Source: a virus. Taken from it: 21,034 bases of DNA. The notes beneath the pieces were generated by a model that worked only from the letters and a program-made list of their open reading frames with translations, was not told the DNA's origin and did not search any database. Shown here one piece after another: positions 7,143-14,874 of this stretch (its first letter is position 1; each line of letters begins with the position of its first letter). A program made the translations under genes and the position numbers. Location of the stretch: IMG/VR virus record IMGVR_UViG_3300036853_000221, positions 1 to 21,034 of that record, one strand, 5' to 3'.

Positions 7143-7415
7143 TTATTTGTGATGCTTCTTCGCCTCGTCGGCTTCCTTCTTGTCTTCCCGCGCCTGCTCG
7201 CGTTCGGAAATCTGCTCCTTGGCTTCGGGCACCGTCAGGGTGCTGGGGATGCCGAGATCCACAGCCTTGGATTCCGAATCGGCAGCTTCGAGCACGCCAT
7301 TTTTGGCGAGGTTGCGAAAAGTGCTTTCGCCCACATCCACGGTGTCGCCGACCTTCACGGTCTTGCCATCGATGATGGTGGGGTTTTTGGGAGTGGCGAT
7401 AACTTTTGCTTTCAT
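7143..7415 (-). CDS. Small phage protein, 90 aa, acidic/lysine-rich tail
   Basis: I start it at the ATG at 7415 (MKAKVIATPKNPTIIDGKTV); a GTG at 7478 in frame is possible but adds a poorly typical segment. Residues 13-50 read as a small SH3-like or beta unit, with GKTVKVGDTVDVGESTFRNLAKNGVLE. That form (D-G-K-x-x-K-x-G-D-x-V-D-V-x-x-x-x-x-x-x-L-x-x-x-G-V) is common in small proteins beside phage capsid genes. The last 30 residues are charged (ISEREQAREDKKEADEAKKH), probably a helix. Role unknown. Confidence 0.65.
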   Translation of the reverse strand: MKAKVIATPKNPTIIDGKTVKVGDTVDVGESTFRNLAKNGVLEAADSESKAVDLGIPSTLTVPEAKEQISEREQAREDKKEADEAKKHHK

Positions 7416-7481
7416 GATCTTTTGCGGTTGTGGATCTGGTAGGTTGATGGATTCGCCGAGTTGGTTGAATCCCTTCACGGG

Positions 7482-9368
7482 TTAGGCGGCGGCAGAATCG
7501 GTCGAAACGTTGAAGGCGAGCGGCTGCCGGACCAGGAAATCCACCATCTCGTTGACGGTGACTTCGATCTGGCCCGACTTCTTGAGCGCGTAGGGATCAA
7601 CGATCAGCGTCCGACCCGCCCAGCGGCCCTGGAGCAACTGTGCCCACACGCCGAAGAACGCGATGTTACCGGTGATCTGATTGGTGCGCTCGTAGCCGTA
7701 GCCGTTGATGTTCCCGTTGTCCTGGATGAGGTACGCGGCGCCGGCCACGGAATCACGCAGGATGGTCTTCCATTTTCCGACGGTCGCGGACGAGAGCGCA
7801 AACTTCATCGTGCCGATGTCGGCATTGTCCACCGCAATGCCTGTCTCGAACTCCACGCAATCGGCCCAAGCCGCGGCACCAGCGAAGGTCACGGTGGCGT
7901 TGATGCCGACAGTATTGGCAACGCCCAGCGGTTCACCCGCACTGCCGCTGCCCTGGAGCCCAGCCGCGTCCACCTTGAGGTTGACGACGGTATCAAGTTC
8001 GTTGCGCGCCCATGCCTCCATCGAAATCGAGGATTGGGCAAGGATCTGAGTGGTGAGGGGGATGGTGGCGCCGACGCGGTGCGGCGTCATGGTCTTGTTG
8101 CCGAAAGTGGCAGCGCTGTCCGTGAGGGCGCCGGTTTCCGAAACCCAATAGGCGGTTGCGCCGCCGGTCTGCACCGGGAAGACGAGATCGCCCTGGAGTC
8201 CGCCCAGCATCGTGATTCCGAGGCGCCCCAGAACAGTCCGGTTGCGGAGAAATTCGATCAAGCCCTGCATTTCATTCGCGACCGTCGCGCCGCCTTCGGC
8301 GAAGATGGAAGCGGATTGCATGGCGCGAGCCATCACCATTGCTTCGAAGCGATCAATCTGGCCTTGGCGCGTAATCTCCACCGGAATCACGAACTCGCCC
8401 TTTTGGGTGAGATCGATCCGCATTTCCTTTTGCGCCGCCTCGCACATGTCCCTTTCGTGACCATCCAGTCTGCCATTGGTGGCCATGTCGCGAATGGCTT
8501 TGAGAACGGAGAAGCGTTTCACTTCCTTTTGCGTCACGCCCGGGATTGTACCGTTCGTATTGACCGGAACCGCCTTGAACTCGCCGACGAAAACCTCGCG
8601 GCAGAAGTCATCGAAAGATTTCCCGCGCTTCTCGCCAGTGAGATATTCCTTCGCCAGCGGGCGAACATCAATGCCGCGTTTAGTGGCGATGGTGTCGCAA
8701 TATTCCTCGAATTGCTTGTGGCGAGCCAGGCCCTCAGTTTCCCATTTGGCGCGTTCCGCCACGAGGTCGATTGTCGTCTTGGCGGGTTCGGTTGCGGGTG
8801 CGTTTTCGGCCATATTCTTTTTGCGGGTTGCTTGCGTTTCGCCTTTTTCTCCCTCCACGTCAATCTCTTTTTGCAAGTCAATTGCATTATCGGCGCGACC
8901 GACGCCGACGGAGCAGTCCGCGGGAATGGTTAGCAGGGAGCCTTCAAAGGGCCGCCAGCCACATCGGAAAATCTGTGTTCCGTCGCTCGTCTTTCCCTCT
9001 TTCTTCATCGAGGTTAGCTCGTAGCCGACGCTCGCATTTCGCAGCACTCCGCTCTTGATGTCCTTCCACCGATCCTCCGCGTCGGCGTTCTCGCCGATCT
9101 TCGCCGTGACGATGAGTTTTCCATTTTCCAGCTTCGCGCTCGTGATGGTGCCGAGATGCTTGGTGCGGTCGTGGCTCCAAAGCAACGGTGCGCCCGCGTG
9201 CATACGGGCGAGATCACAGCCGGCGGGGCTGTGATCCAGGATCTCCATGCCGAAAGAACGCTCATACGGTTCCTCACTGCTGAGGCTTAGCGTCACCGTG
9301 CGTTCGGCTTCGTTGACGGCGCCAAGGTCGAAAGAACCGGAACGGAATAGGAGTTGTGGAATTTTCAT
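7482..9368 (-). CDS. Fused prohead protease - HK97-fold major capsid protein
   Basis: This 628-residue protein joins two functions. Residues about 1-160 are an HK97-type prohead protease (peptidase U35/S78): His in LLWSHDRTKHLGTI (H66), Ser in VLRNASVGYEL (S113), and FEGSLLTIPADCSVG near the end (D151). Residues about 186-628 are the HK97-fold capsid protein: E-loop/P-domain style segments, FLRNRTVLGRLGI, DLVFPVQTGGATAYWVSETGA, TTQILAQSSISMEAW, GSGSAGEPLGVAN. A Lys-rich link (about 165-186) joins them, and an in-frame ATG (8811-8813, MAENAPATEPAK) could start free capsid protein. The protease also cleaves in the fused precursor in related phages (known for the family). Inverted-repeat copy 3 sits in the link. 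Confidence 0.92.
   Translation of the reverse strand: MKIPQLLFRSGSFDLGAVNEAERTVTLSLSSEEPYERSFGMEILDHSPAGCDLARMHAGAPLLWSHDRTKHLGTITSAKLENGKLIVTAKIGENADAEDRWKDIKSGVLRNASVGYELTSMKKEGKTSDGTQIFRCGWRPFEGSLLTIPADCSVGVGRADNAIDLQKEIDVEGEKGETQATRKKNMAENAPATEPAKTTIDLVAERAKWETEGLARHKQFEEYCDTIATKRGIDVRPLAKEYLTGEKRGKSFDDFCREVFVGEFKAVPVNTNGTIPGVTQKEVKRFSVLKAIRDMATNGRLDGHERDMCEAAQKEMRIDLTQKGEFVIPVEITRQGQIDRFEAMVMARAMQSASIFAEGGATVANEMQGLIEFLRNRTVLGRLGITMLGGLQGDLVFPVQTGGATAYWVSETGALTDSAATFGNKTMTPHRVGATIPLTTQILAQSSISMEAWARNELDTVVNLKVDAAGLQGSGSAGEPLGVANTVGINATVTFAGAAAWADCVEFETGIAVDNADIGTMKFALSSATVGKWKTILRDSVAGAAYLIQDNGNINGYGYERTNQITGNIAFFGVWAQLLQGRWAGRTLIVDPYALKKSGQIEVTVNEMVDFLVRQPLAFNVSTDSAAA
8873..8885. repeat. 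Inverted repeat GCAA-N5-TTGC, copy 3 (within coding)
   Basis: GCAAGTCAATTGC. It lies in the linker-coding part of the protease-capsid gene, about 60 bases before the internal ATG of the capsid part. Unlike the other copies it is inside a gene, but it is close to the boundary of the two functional units. Confidence 0.4.
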
Positions 9369-9469
9369 CGTGTGAGGAGTGGTGGAATTTCTTGGTGTTG
9401 AACGATCGGTGTCGGTTCGAGGTCTTGCGGCTTCGGTTTCTTCTTCGGGCGTTTCTTCTTCGCACTCAT
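9365..9469 (-). CDS. 34-aa basic micro-ORF between portal and protease
   Basis: The ATG at 9469 overlaps the portal TGA, and the TGA at 9367-9365 overlaps the protease ATG at 9368; both are ATGA. The peptide starts MSAKKKRPKKKPKPQ and ends in EIPPLLTR, with ten Lys/Arg in its first 13 positions or so. It has the same junction design as three other micro-ORFs in the window. A very basic short peptide next to the scaffold/protease gene could act in head assembly, but no homology is recognised. Confidence 0.55.
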   Translation of the reverse strand: MSAKKKRPKKKPKPQDLEPTPIVQHQEIPPLLTR

Positions 9470-11196
9470 ACGTGGGCTAAGTCTCCGTTGCGGTGCTTCG
9501 TGCCGTTGGGTTTCTTCTTCGGAGGTGTCTCGTCGCCGTCGTCAGCGGCATCGCTGGCTTCTGCCTGTGCGCCCTCCGGCTGCGGAAGTTCGATCCCAAG
9601 CTCCTCGGCGAGCATTTGCTCCTCGGCGATCTCCATCCAAACCTCCTCCAGGTCCTTGCCGTTCTCGTCGAACCATTGGCTGTAAGACATGAGTCGGTTT
9701 TGGATCGCGAGGACCGCGGCCTGTGTTTCCTTGATCGGGTCCACGCCGGCCCAACGCCGCCCGGTGAAGTGCGGCTTGTTGAATTTATTGATCTTCGCGT
9801 ACGGGAGCGGGATCGCGCCGCTGATCAGCGCCATTTCAAGCCAGGCTTCGAAGATCGGACGCTCGGCGGTTTCGATGTCGAAACGTTGAAGGAGTTTCCA
9901 CATTTCGTTCGTGTCGAGACGGCCCAGCCGCCCCGCGCTGAAGTTGATGTTCTCCAGGTCGTTCGCGATGACGTTGTAGTCAGCGCCGGGCAGTCCCGCA
10001 CACCACGAGCGCAGCATCCCGCGCCGGAACGCATCGAAGTTTTGCGTGGGGTGGTTCGGATTCCACTCCTTGAACTTCACACCGAACGGCAAACCCTGCG
10101 CGCCGCCGGGCGACATATCCCAATCTGTGGGCTTTTTGCACGGGTCGGGCTCGGCGAACTGTCCGCCTTCCGGCATCAGATCGCTCTCCAAAAAACCCAT
10201 CTTGCACGCGGCGACACGAGCGGCGATGACCTCGGCTTCCTCGAATTTATCTAACTGCCTGGACTTTTGGATCACCGCGGCGGTCCACGGTGCCCCGCGC
10301 GTGCTGTCACCGAACTCATGGCGAACGTAATGGATGATTTCCTTCGCCTCAATGCGCTCGTGGCCCTTTGAAGCCGCGAGGTTCCAGCCCGGCTGCCCAT
10401 ACTGCCACGACCACGGATCTTTTTTGATGAAATGGTAAGCAATAGGCCGCCCCCAATCATCCATCTCCACCCCCATCCGAATCGAGGTCCCGCGCTCCGT
10501 TTTGGCCACATTGAGGTTGAAGTCACACCACTCCGAATTGATGAGTTGGAGACTGAAGCCGAATTTGTTGACGTTCGCTTCGATCTTTCGGATGAAGAAG
10601 TCGCCGTCGCGGGCGGCGGCGAGGAGGCGGAGATTCCGGGTCTCGTTGTAGGTGAGCTTTCCCGTCATCGTGCAGAACTCTTTCCGCTGCCATTCCTTCC
10701 ATGCGTTTTCGATCACCGTGCAGGCGTAGAGATCCAACGCCCCGGCTTGGATCATGGCCTTGGCGCGGTGGTATCCGCCGCGCAGGAAGGATTCACCGGG
10801 CAACTCCAGACCTTTGCGGACGATATGCGCCCGAATCCGCTCCATTCTCGCAATGTGACCGTCGAGAAAGGATTTCTCGTCTGCCGCATACACGACCCGA
10901 TCCGACTCTTCCTTGACCTTCATCCGCAGCCGCAGCCCGTCCTCACCGTGGACATTGGCGAAAAGCTCCTCCTTGTATTTGCGGAAATAGCAGTCCGTCT
11001 TGAACAGGTCGCGCGAGCGGTCGCGGAGGACGGCCTGATTCTGCCAAAGATCCGCATCTTCGGACAGGAAGTTCATCGCCCAATCGGCATAGGGGCCGGT
11101 GAGGCCGAGGACATCCCGGTAGCCGCGAGTTTCCGCGGGTTTCGCCACGGCCTTTCCCGTCACCGCGCGCCAGATGCTTTTCAGGTAGGCTTTCAT
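9466..11196 (-). CDS. Phage portal protein (lambda gpB family)
   Basis: This 576-residue protein forms the dodecameric ring at the head vertex, through which DNA is packaged and to which the tail machinery attaches. It begins MKAYLKSIWRAVTGKAVAK. Recognisable parts are RGYRDVLGLTGPYADWAMNFLSEDADLW, LRDRSRDLFKTDCYFRKY, FIRKIEANVNKFGFSLQLINSEWCDF, ...GQPGWNLAASKGHERIEAKEIIHYVRHEFGDSTRGAPW (portal core) and GADYNVIANDLENINFSAGR, as in the Phage_portal_2 (lambda) family. It has the usual length, with a polar C-terminal tail. Micro-ORFs overlap both of its ends. Confidence 0.92.
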   Translation of the reverse strand: MKAYLKSIWRAVTGKAVAKPAETRGYRDVLGLTGPYADWAMNFLSEDADLWQNQAVLRDRSRDLFKTDCYFRKYKEELFANVHGEDGLRLRMKVKEESDRVVYAADEKSFLDGHIARMERIRAHIVRKGLELPGESFLRGGYHRAKAMIQAGALDLYACTVIENAWKEWQRKEFCTMTGKLTYNETRNLRLLAAARDGDFFIRKIEANVNKFGFSLQLINSEWCDFNLNVAKTERGTSIRMGVEMDDWGRPIAYHFIKKDPWSWQYGQPGWNLAASKGHERIEAKEIIHYVRHEFGDSTRGAPWTAAVIQKSRQLDKFEEAEVIAARVAACKMGFLESDLMPEGGQFAEPDPCKKPTDWDMSPGGAQGLPFGVKFKEWNPNHPTQNFDAFRRGMLRSWCAGLPGADYNVIANDLENINFSAGRLGRLDTNEMWKLLQRFDIETAERPIFEAWLEMALISGAIPLPYAKINKFNKPHFTGRRWAGVDPIKETQAAVLAIQNRLMSYSQWFDENGKDLEEVWMEIAEEQMLAEELGIELPQPEGAQAEASDAADDGDETPPKKKPNGTKHRNGDLAHV

Positions 11197-11324
11197 TTTC
11201 GCATCCGCAGCTTTCTTCCGCGCAGAACATTTCTCTCCAAATCAGCAGAATATCTCGCAAAATGTGGGTTGGATTTCACAAGCTGCCGCGCACGTTCCCT
11301 AATTGCTTTGAGTGTCGCTTTCAT
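11193..11324 (-). CDS. 43-aa basic micro-ORF between the gpW-like protein and portal
   Basis: The ATG at 11324 overlaps the preceding TGA, and its TGA (11195-11193) overlaps the portal ATG, both as ATGA. The peptide is strongly basic and helix-prone: MKATLKAIRERARQLVKSNP, then HFARYSADLERNVLRGRKLR. Lambda has gpW (68 aa) at this place, but here gpW-like sequence is in the neighbouring protein, so this is an extra factor. The double coupling and the helical, regular composition support a real gene. Confidence 0.6.
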   Translation of the reverse strand: MKATLKAIRERARQLVKSNPHFARYSADLERNVLRGRKLRMRK

Positions 11325-11884
11325 CGGCATCCGCAGAACGCGCTAAGGTTTCCACCGCTACCGAAACGCGGCGCGTAGGTGCGGGAGAGTCCGCCGCGTT
11401 CGGCGATGAGGCGCGCCTCCCAATATGCGAGATCCGCGCGATACCGACTCATGTCAGCGCGGGTGAACGATTGCCCGTTGAACGATACCGAAATTTTGGT
11501 CGTGGCACTGAACTCAGCGAGGATCGCCTGTAACCGCGTCACCTGCGCCTGCGCGAAGCTCGGCGTCTGCACGGTGGCGGGATTGGGGGTGAAGTTGATC
11601 TGGCCAGCCTTCGCCTTGGCGGTTTCGGTGCCGACGTTGGTAACGCGGATCGCGTAGTCGTAAAGGCCGGGTGCCAGCGCAGCGGTCGCCGCCGCCGACA
11701 GCGTGAAGACAAAGGCGCCGCTGACTTCCGTTGCCGTGATCGCCGTCGGCGTCGCGCCGTTCAGGCTCAGATACAGCACCGCGTTCCAATCCGCGACCGG
11801 GTAGTCGGCGAAGGTCTCCGTGAAGATCAGCGTGTCGCCGCTTTCCCACGAGCACGGGATTCCAGTTTGGGCGGTGAGAGCCAT
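11321..11884 (-). CDS. Ig-like domain fused to gpW-like head-tail connector
   Basis: A 187-residue protein in the place of lambda W, between large terminase and portal. Residues about 1-100 look like an Ig/BppU-type beta domain (WNAVLYLSLNG, AFVFTLSAAATAALAPGLYDYAIRVTNVG). Residues about 112-172 resemble gpW (head-completion, W in lambda): QAQVTRLQAILAEFSATTKISVSFNGQSF, then TRADMSRYRADLAYWEARLIAERGG, that is a helix, a beta hairpin with a 'V-S-F-N-G' turn, and a second long helix. gpW normally is a 60-80 residue single domain, so the N-terminal addition is unusual. It follows a non-overlapping gap with inverted-repeat copy 4. Confidence 0.65.
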   Translation of the reverse strand: MALTAQTGIPCSWESGDTLIFTETFADYPVADWNAVLYLSLNGATPTAITATEVSGAFVFTLSAAATAALAPGLYDYAIRVTNVGTETAKAKAGQINFTPNPATVQTPSFAQAQVTRLQAILAEFSATTKISVSFNGQSFTRADMSRYRADLAYWEARLIAERGGLSRTYAPRFGSGGNLSAFCGCR

Positions 11885-11916
11885 GGGGGAGGCTTTACCT
11901 CTGCCGAAACTCTATT

Positions 11917-11929
11917 GCAAGTCATTTGC
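11917..11929. repeat. Inverted repeat GCAA-N5-TTGC, copy 4
   Basis: GCAAGTCATTTGC. On the coding strand it begins two bases after the TAA of the large terminase gene (11932) and is followed by AATAG, then a short gap to the ATG at 11884. This is the same layout as copy 2. Confidence 0.6.
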
Positions 11930-11931
11930 GA

Positions 11932-13851
11932 TTACACCACCCACTTCTTGCCACCAGTGAAACGGTTGAGGGTGGGGCGGGGAGGCGCGGGCGCGACCGC
12001 CGCCTCTTCCTCGACAGGCTTCGCCATCAACTCAGCCTCAATGGCCTCGAAGTTCCACCGCCGAACCTTCATCGCCGCATAGCAGCCGACCAAACAATCC
12101 AGCGTCTCGTTCCGCGCCCCGGGTTCGTTCTTATACCGTCTGACTTCCTGATTCTTCTCATACTCGACGGTCACTTTCTCGACCGTGAGTTGCTGGAAAT
12201 AGGTGCCACCGAGATTCTGGCCAAAGTGAATCCAGCCCGGGCCAATTTCCGCCATTCGGAGCCGGTTATACAGATCGTCCTTGGCCTCATTCGTCCCGAT
12301 CCAATGGCCTTTTAGCTGCTTGGCGAGTGTGCGATACCGGATCTCGACGATCGGGTGCGGGCATTGGCTGGAGCCGCGGGAGGCGCGGATCTTGCCAGCC
12401 AGCAGTGAGGCTTTGGTCCGAAGCATCGCGAGAAACTTCAACACCATCTCGGCGCTGTAGCCGGAATCGATGAAGCCCCAACTGACTCCGATCTGTGGAC
12501 CGTGCTCATGTGCGTAGGTGCGGAGCAGTTCCTTCTCCAGCGCCTCCCAAACGTGCCGCTCGCGGGTGTCGCCGGGGATGATGATGTGTTCGATCACCCA
12601 CGCCTCTTCATCCGGTCCCCATGCGGTCTTTGTGACCTCAAGGCGGTCGCCCTGGACATCGGTAAAGGACGTGAGGACGAGGGCGCGGGCCGGAAGCACG
12701 ATCTTTTTGTCGGTCGCGTAGTCCTCGCGGCGATTAAAGAGCGCCTGAGCATCGGGCGGAATCTCGGACTTGGTGTCGGGATCAAAGGATTCGGCGTCCT
12801 CGGTGTTTTTCGTGACCCGCCGACTCTTTTGCGGATTCTCGCTTTTCTCATCCGCTATCTCCCGCTCCGCCAGCTTTTGCAGGTAGCCGCCCGGGTATTT
12901 GTCGGGATGCTCGTCCACCGGGTGCGGCCACAGCAGGGAGTTGGCGTGGAAACCAGCGCGCCCCCGGTATTCCGCGGTCGGCTTCCAATTATCGAACCCT
13001 TGACCGTGCGCCATCGCGTACCGCTGCGCGTCCGTCAGCAGCCCGCGGCAGCGCGGGCACTCCAGGCGGGCTTCCCGGGTGTTTTTCGGGTCATACCGGA
13101 GCTGTGAACGATGCATCACGAACGGCTCGCCGCCACACAACACGCACGTGACCTGCCACTGCCGACAATCCGTCTCCGCCATCCGAGTATCGATGCGGGA
13201 ACGGCCCACGATGGACGGATACGACGCCTTGACGCTGATCGTGTCGGCAAATTCGTCACCCCGTTTCTCGAAAATCTGTAGCTGATCGCCTTCGTCACTC
13301 TCGTTGCCCTCAATGGCGTCGATTTCGTCCGCGTAGAGGAAGGAGCCCTTGGCGCGCCGCATGTCGCCCGGCGCGTTGGCGCCGAACATGGAGATTTTTC
13401 CGCCCAAGAACCGCTTATTCAGCAGTGTGTTGCCGCTGATCCGCCGCTTCGCCCTGGTGCCGAGCCAATGCAGGCGAGGAACGCAGTCCAGAAGCTCAAC
13501 GACGAGGTTTTCCTTACTGAAAAGCTCGGCGTGAGAGTTGGTCGGCCAAAGACTGAGGATGTCACGCGGCGCCTGATCGATGATGTAGCCGATCGAGAGC
13601 AGGATGACGGTGGACTTGAAGCCGCGGCTGAAGCAGCGGAAGACAGTTTCGATCCGGTGCGGGTGCCAGATTGACCGGAACATCTCGCGACTGAAGGGCG
13701 CGTAGCTGAAACTGAAGCGTCCGCCGTTCGGCAGTCGGTAAACTTCCTCCGCCCATTCCTCGGGCGTCATCTTGCTCCACTCGGCGAAGGCCGCGAGGCC
13801 CGCGCCGCTGGCTATGGCGCGGGCGACAGCGTTTCCGATGGGGTCAAACAT
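11932..13851 (-). CDS. Large terminase subunit, GpA family
   Basis: A 639-residue DNA packaging motor. The Walker A-like segment is RCFSRGFKST (72-81), an adenine-type variant of the GpA loop. Walker B is SFLYADEIDAI (170-180). A four-Cys zinc site (C236-x2-C239, C265-x2-C268) sits between motor and nuclease. The RNase H-like nuclease shows acidic positions in FTDVQGDRLEV (D397) and GFIDSGYSAEMV (D461), and the late NEPGARNETLDCLVG motif matches the family. Length is normal. The ATG at 13851 has GGGAGG 14 bases upstream and overlaps the small-subunit gene by 40 bases. It ends at a real intergenic gap with an inverted repeat. Confidence 0.95.
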   Translation of the reverse strand: MFDPIGNAVARAIASGAGLAAFAEWSKMTPEEWAEEVYRLPNGGRFSFSYAPFSREMFRSIWHPHRIETVFRCFSRGFKSTVILLSIGYIIDQAPRDILSLWPTNSHAELFSKENLVVELLDCVPRLHWLGTRAKRRISGNTLLNKRFLGGKISMFGANAPGDMRRAKGSFLYADEIDAIEGNESDEGDQLQIFEKRGDEFADTISVKASYPSIVGRSRIDTRMAETDCRQWQVTCVLCGGEPFVMHRSQLRYDPKNTREARLECPRCRGLLTDAQRYAMAHGQGFDNWKPTAEYRGRAGFHANSLLWPHPVDEHPDKYPGGYLQKLAEREIADEKSENPQKSRRVTKNTEDAESFDPDTKSEIPPDAQALFNRREDYATDKKIVLPARALVLTSFTDVQGDRLEVTKTAWGPDEEAWVIEHIIIPGDTRERHVWEALEKELLRTYAHEHGPQIGVSWGFIDSGYSAEMVLKFLAMLRTKASLLAGKIRASRGSSQCPHPIVEIRYRTLAKQLKGHWIGTNEAKDDLYNRLRMAEIGPGWIHFGQNLGGTYFQQLTVEKVTVEYEKNQEVRRYKNEPGARNETLDCLVGCYAAMKVRRWNFEAIEAELMAKPVEEEAAVAPAPPRPTLNRFTGGKKWVV

Positions 13852-14297
13852 AGCTTTTTCGCGGCCTCCCGCAGCTTCGTCAGCACGTCCGCCACCGCTT
13901 CCTTGCCGAGAGCGTCCGCCTTGTTCTTCACGATGGCGGCGATGTCGCCTGTGAACTCGTCAAAGACCTCCTGCACGTCGTCACGGTGGATGCGCTCACC
14001 GCTGGTGACTTCGGTCTGGACGATGACCTGCCGCTCCCGCGCCAGCGTCAGCCGCCGCGCCGCCTCCTGTGCCGTCACTTTCTCGCCAGGGTTCTCGGGA
14101 TCAATGCCGTAGAGGATCGGGAGCGCGACGGTGGATTCGAATTGCTTCGCCGCCGTCGGTCCATCGCCATTTAGTTCGAAGTGCAGATCCTTCAGCCTGC
14201 GCAGAACCGTGTCTCGGTCGAAGCCGGTGAGCTTATGCAAGGCGTTGATGGATTGGAGCACGCCGCAACCCGTATCCTTGATCGTTGCTGAAATCAA
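13812..14297 (-). CDS. Small terminase subunit (DUF1441/Nu1-like)
   Basis: A 161-residue DNA-recognition subunit that directs the large subunit to the packaging site. Residues 14-38 (LQSINALHKLTGFDRDTVLRRLKDL) are a helix-turn-helix of the kind found in Nu1-like terminases. The middle is a helical oligomerisation region (AARRLTLARERQVIVQTEVTSGERIHRDDVQEVF), and the C-terminus is Pro-rich. The only start codon is TTG at 14297; no ATG or GTG lies in frame upstream before the stop at 14381-14379. The ORF is open upstream of the TTG for 27 codons, so the true start could differ if a rare codon is used. Confidence 0.85.
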   Translation of the reverse strand: MISATIKDTGCGVLQSINALHKLTGFDRDTVLRRLKDLHFELNGDGPTAAKQFESTVALPILYGIDPENPGEKVTAQEAARRLTLARERQVIVQTEVTSGERIHRDDVQEVFDEFTGDIAAIVKNKADALGKEAVADVLTKLREAAKKLCLTPSETLSPAP

Positions 14298-14411
14298 GAT
14301 TTTATCCCAGGGATAGAGTTTTCTTCTTGCATCGTACGCATCCGGTGGTATTCGTCGCCCGTTCGCGCTACAACCGCGTCAACTGACTTTCATCGGGGCG
14401 ACCCGACGAGA

Positions 14412-14445
14412 CCGCTGGAGAGGTTGTAGCCTCCAGCGGTTTTTT
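14412..14445 (+). terminator. Rho-independent terminator on the plus strand
   Basis: CCGCTGGAG (14412-14420) pairs with CTCCAGCGG (14431-14439), a 9-bp stem around a 10-base loop, followed by six T. This is a textbook intrinsic terminator for rightward transcription. On the minus strand there is no T-run. Every gene to its left is leftward, so it must end an antisense or small RNA transcript, or protect the region to the right from antisense transcription. Confidence 0.75.
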
Positions 14446-14662
14446 CGTTTGGAGGCGCGAACCGCGCGACGGCCTCGCGATCATACCAGCCGCAATCTCA
14501 CGACGTGCGGGCACACCGGAGACAGGCGAAGGCGATGCGCAATTCCAGGCATCCCCGAGGTGCAGAAAAAGGGTGAAGGAAAAGACTCTGGGGTTTGGCG
14601 TGGTAGGCAACGGGATATACTCTGTGGTTCGTCACTCCGATTTATTTCGGCTGATGCGACCT

Positions 14663-14675
14663 GCAAACTCGTTGC
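14663..14675. repeat. Inverted repeat GCAA-N5-TTGC, copy 5
   Basis: GCAAACTCGTTGC, in the noncoding region upstream of the terminase genes. Arms match the other copies; the centre is more diverged (GTTTG/CGTTG on one side), so it is the weakest copy. Confidence 0.35.
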
Positions 14676-14764
14676 CTTCCATTCCAGACCCTAGCCCTTT
14701 TCCTTTTCTTCCTTCTCTTTCGTTTTACCGGATCTCCGGCCCTTACCTTGGTCAATCCACCTAA

Positions 14765-14779
14765 GGGGGATTTAGGGGG
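14765..14779 (+). repeat. Direct G5 pair with AT spacer
   Basis: GGGGGATTTAGGGGG on the plus strand, reading CCCCCTAAATCCCCC on the minus strand. The core resembles a short repeat often seen between genes in several bacterial phyla (from memory). Only one copy is in the window. Confidence 0.4.
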
Positions 14780-14858
14780 TTTCCGTTGTTTGCTTTCGGT
14801 TCGGTTCTTTTCGTTTTGGGTGCTTCCCGCTACACTGCGTTCCGCCACCGCAACCTTG

Positions 14859-14874
14859 CGGGCGCCGGCGCCCG
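14859..14874. repeat. 16-bp perfect palindrome
   Basis: CGGGCGCCGGCGCCCG is identical on both strands. It lies in noncoding DNA, so it is not explained by codon use. It could be a protein-binding site or the base of a cruciform. Confidence 0.6.

Noticed and set aside
7461-8933. Plus-strand ORF of 490 codons opposite the capsid gene
   Set aside because: It lies wholly antisense to the certain protease-capsid gene, has shadow composition (many Arg, His, Gly) and no motif. GC-rich codon bias keeps such frames open.
10432-11346. Plus-strand ORF of 304 codons opposite the portal gene
   Set aside because: Antisense shadow of the portal and gpW-like genes; no domain or start signal.
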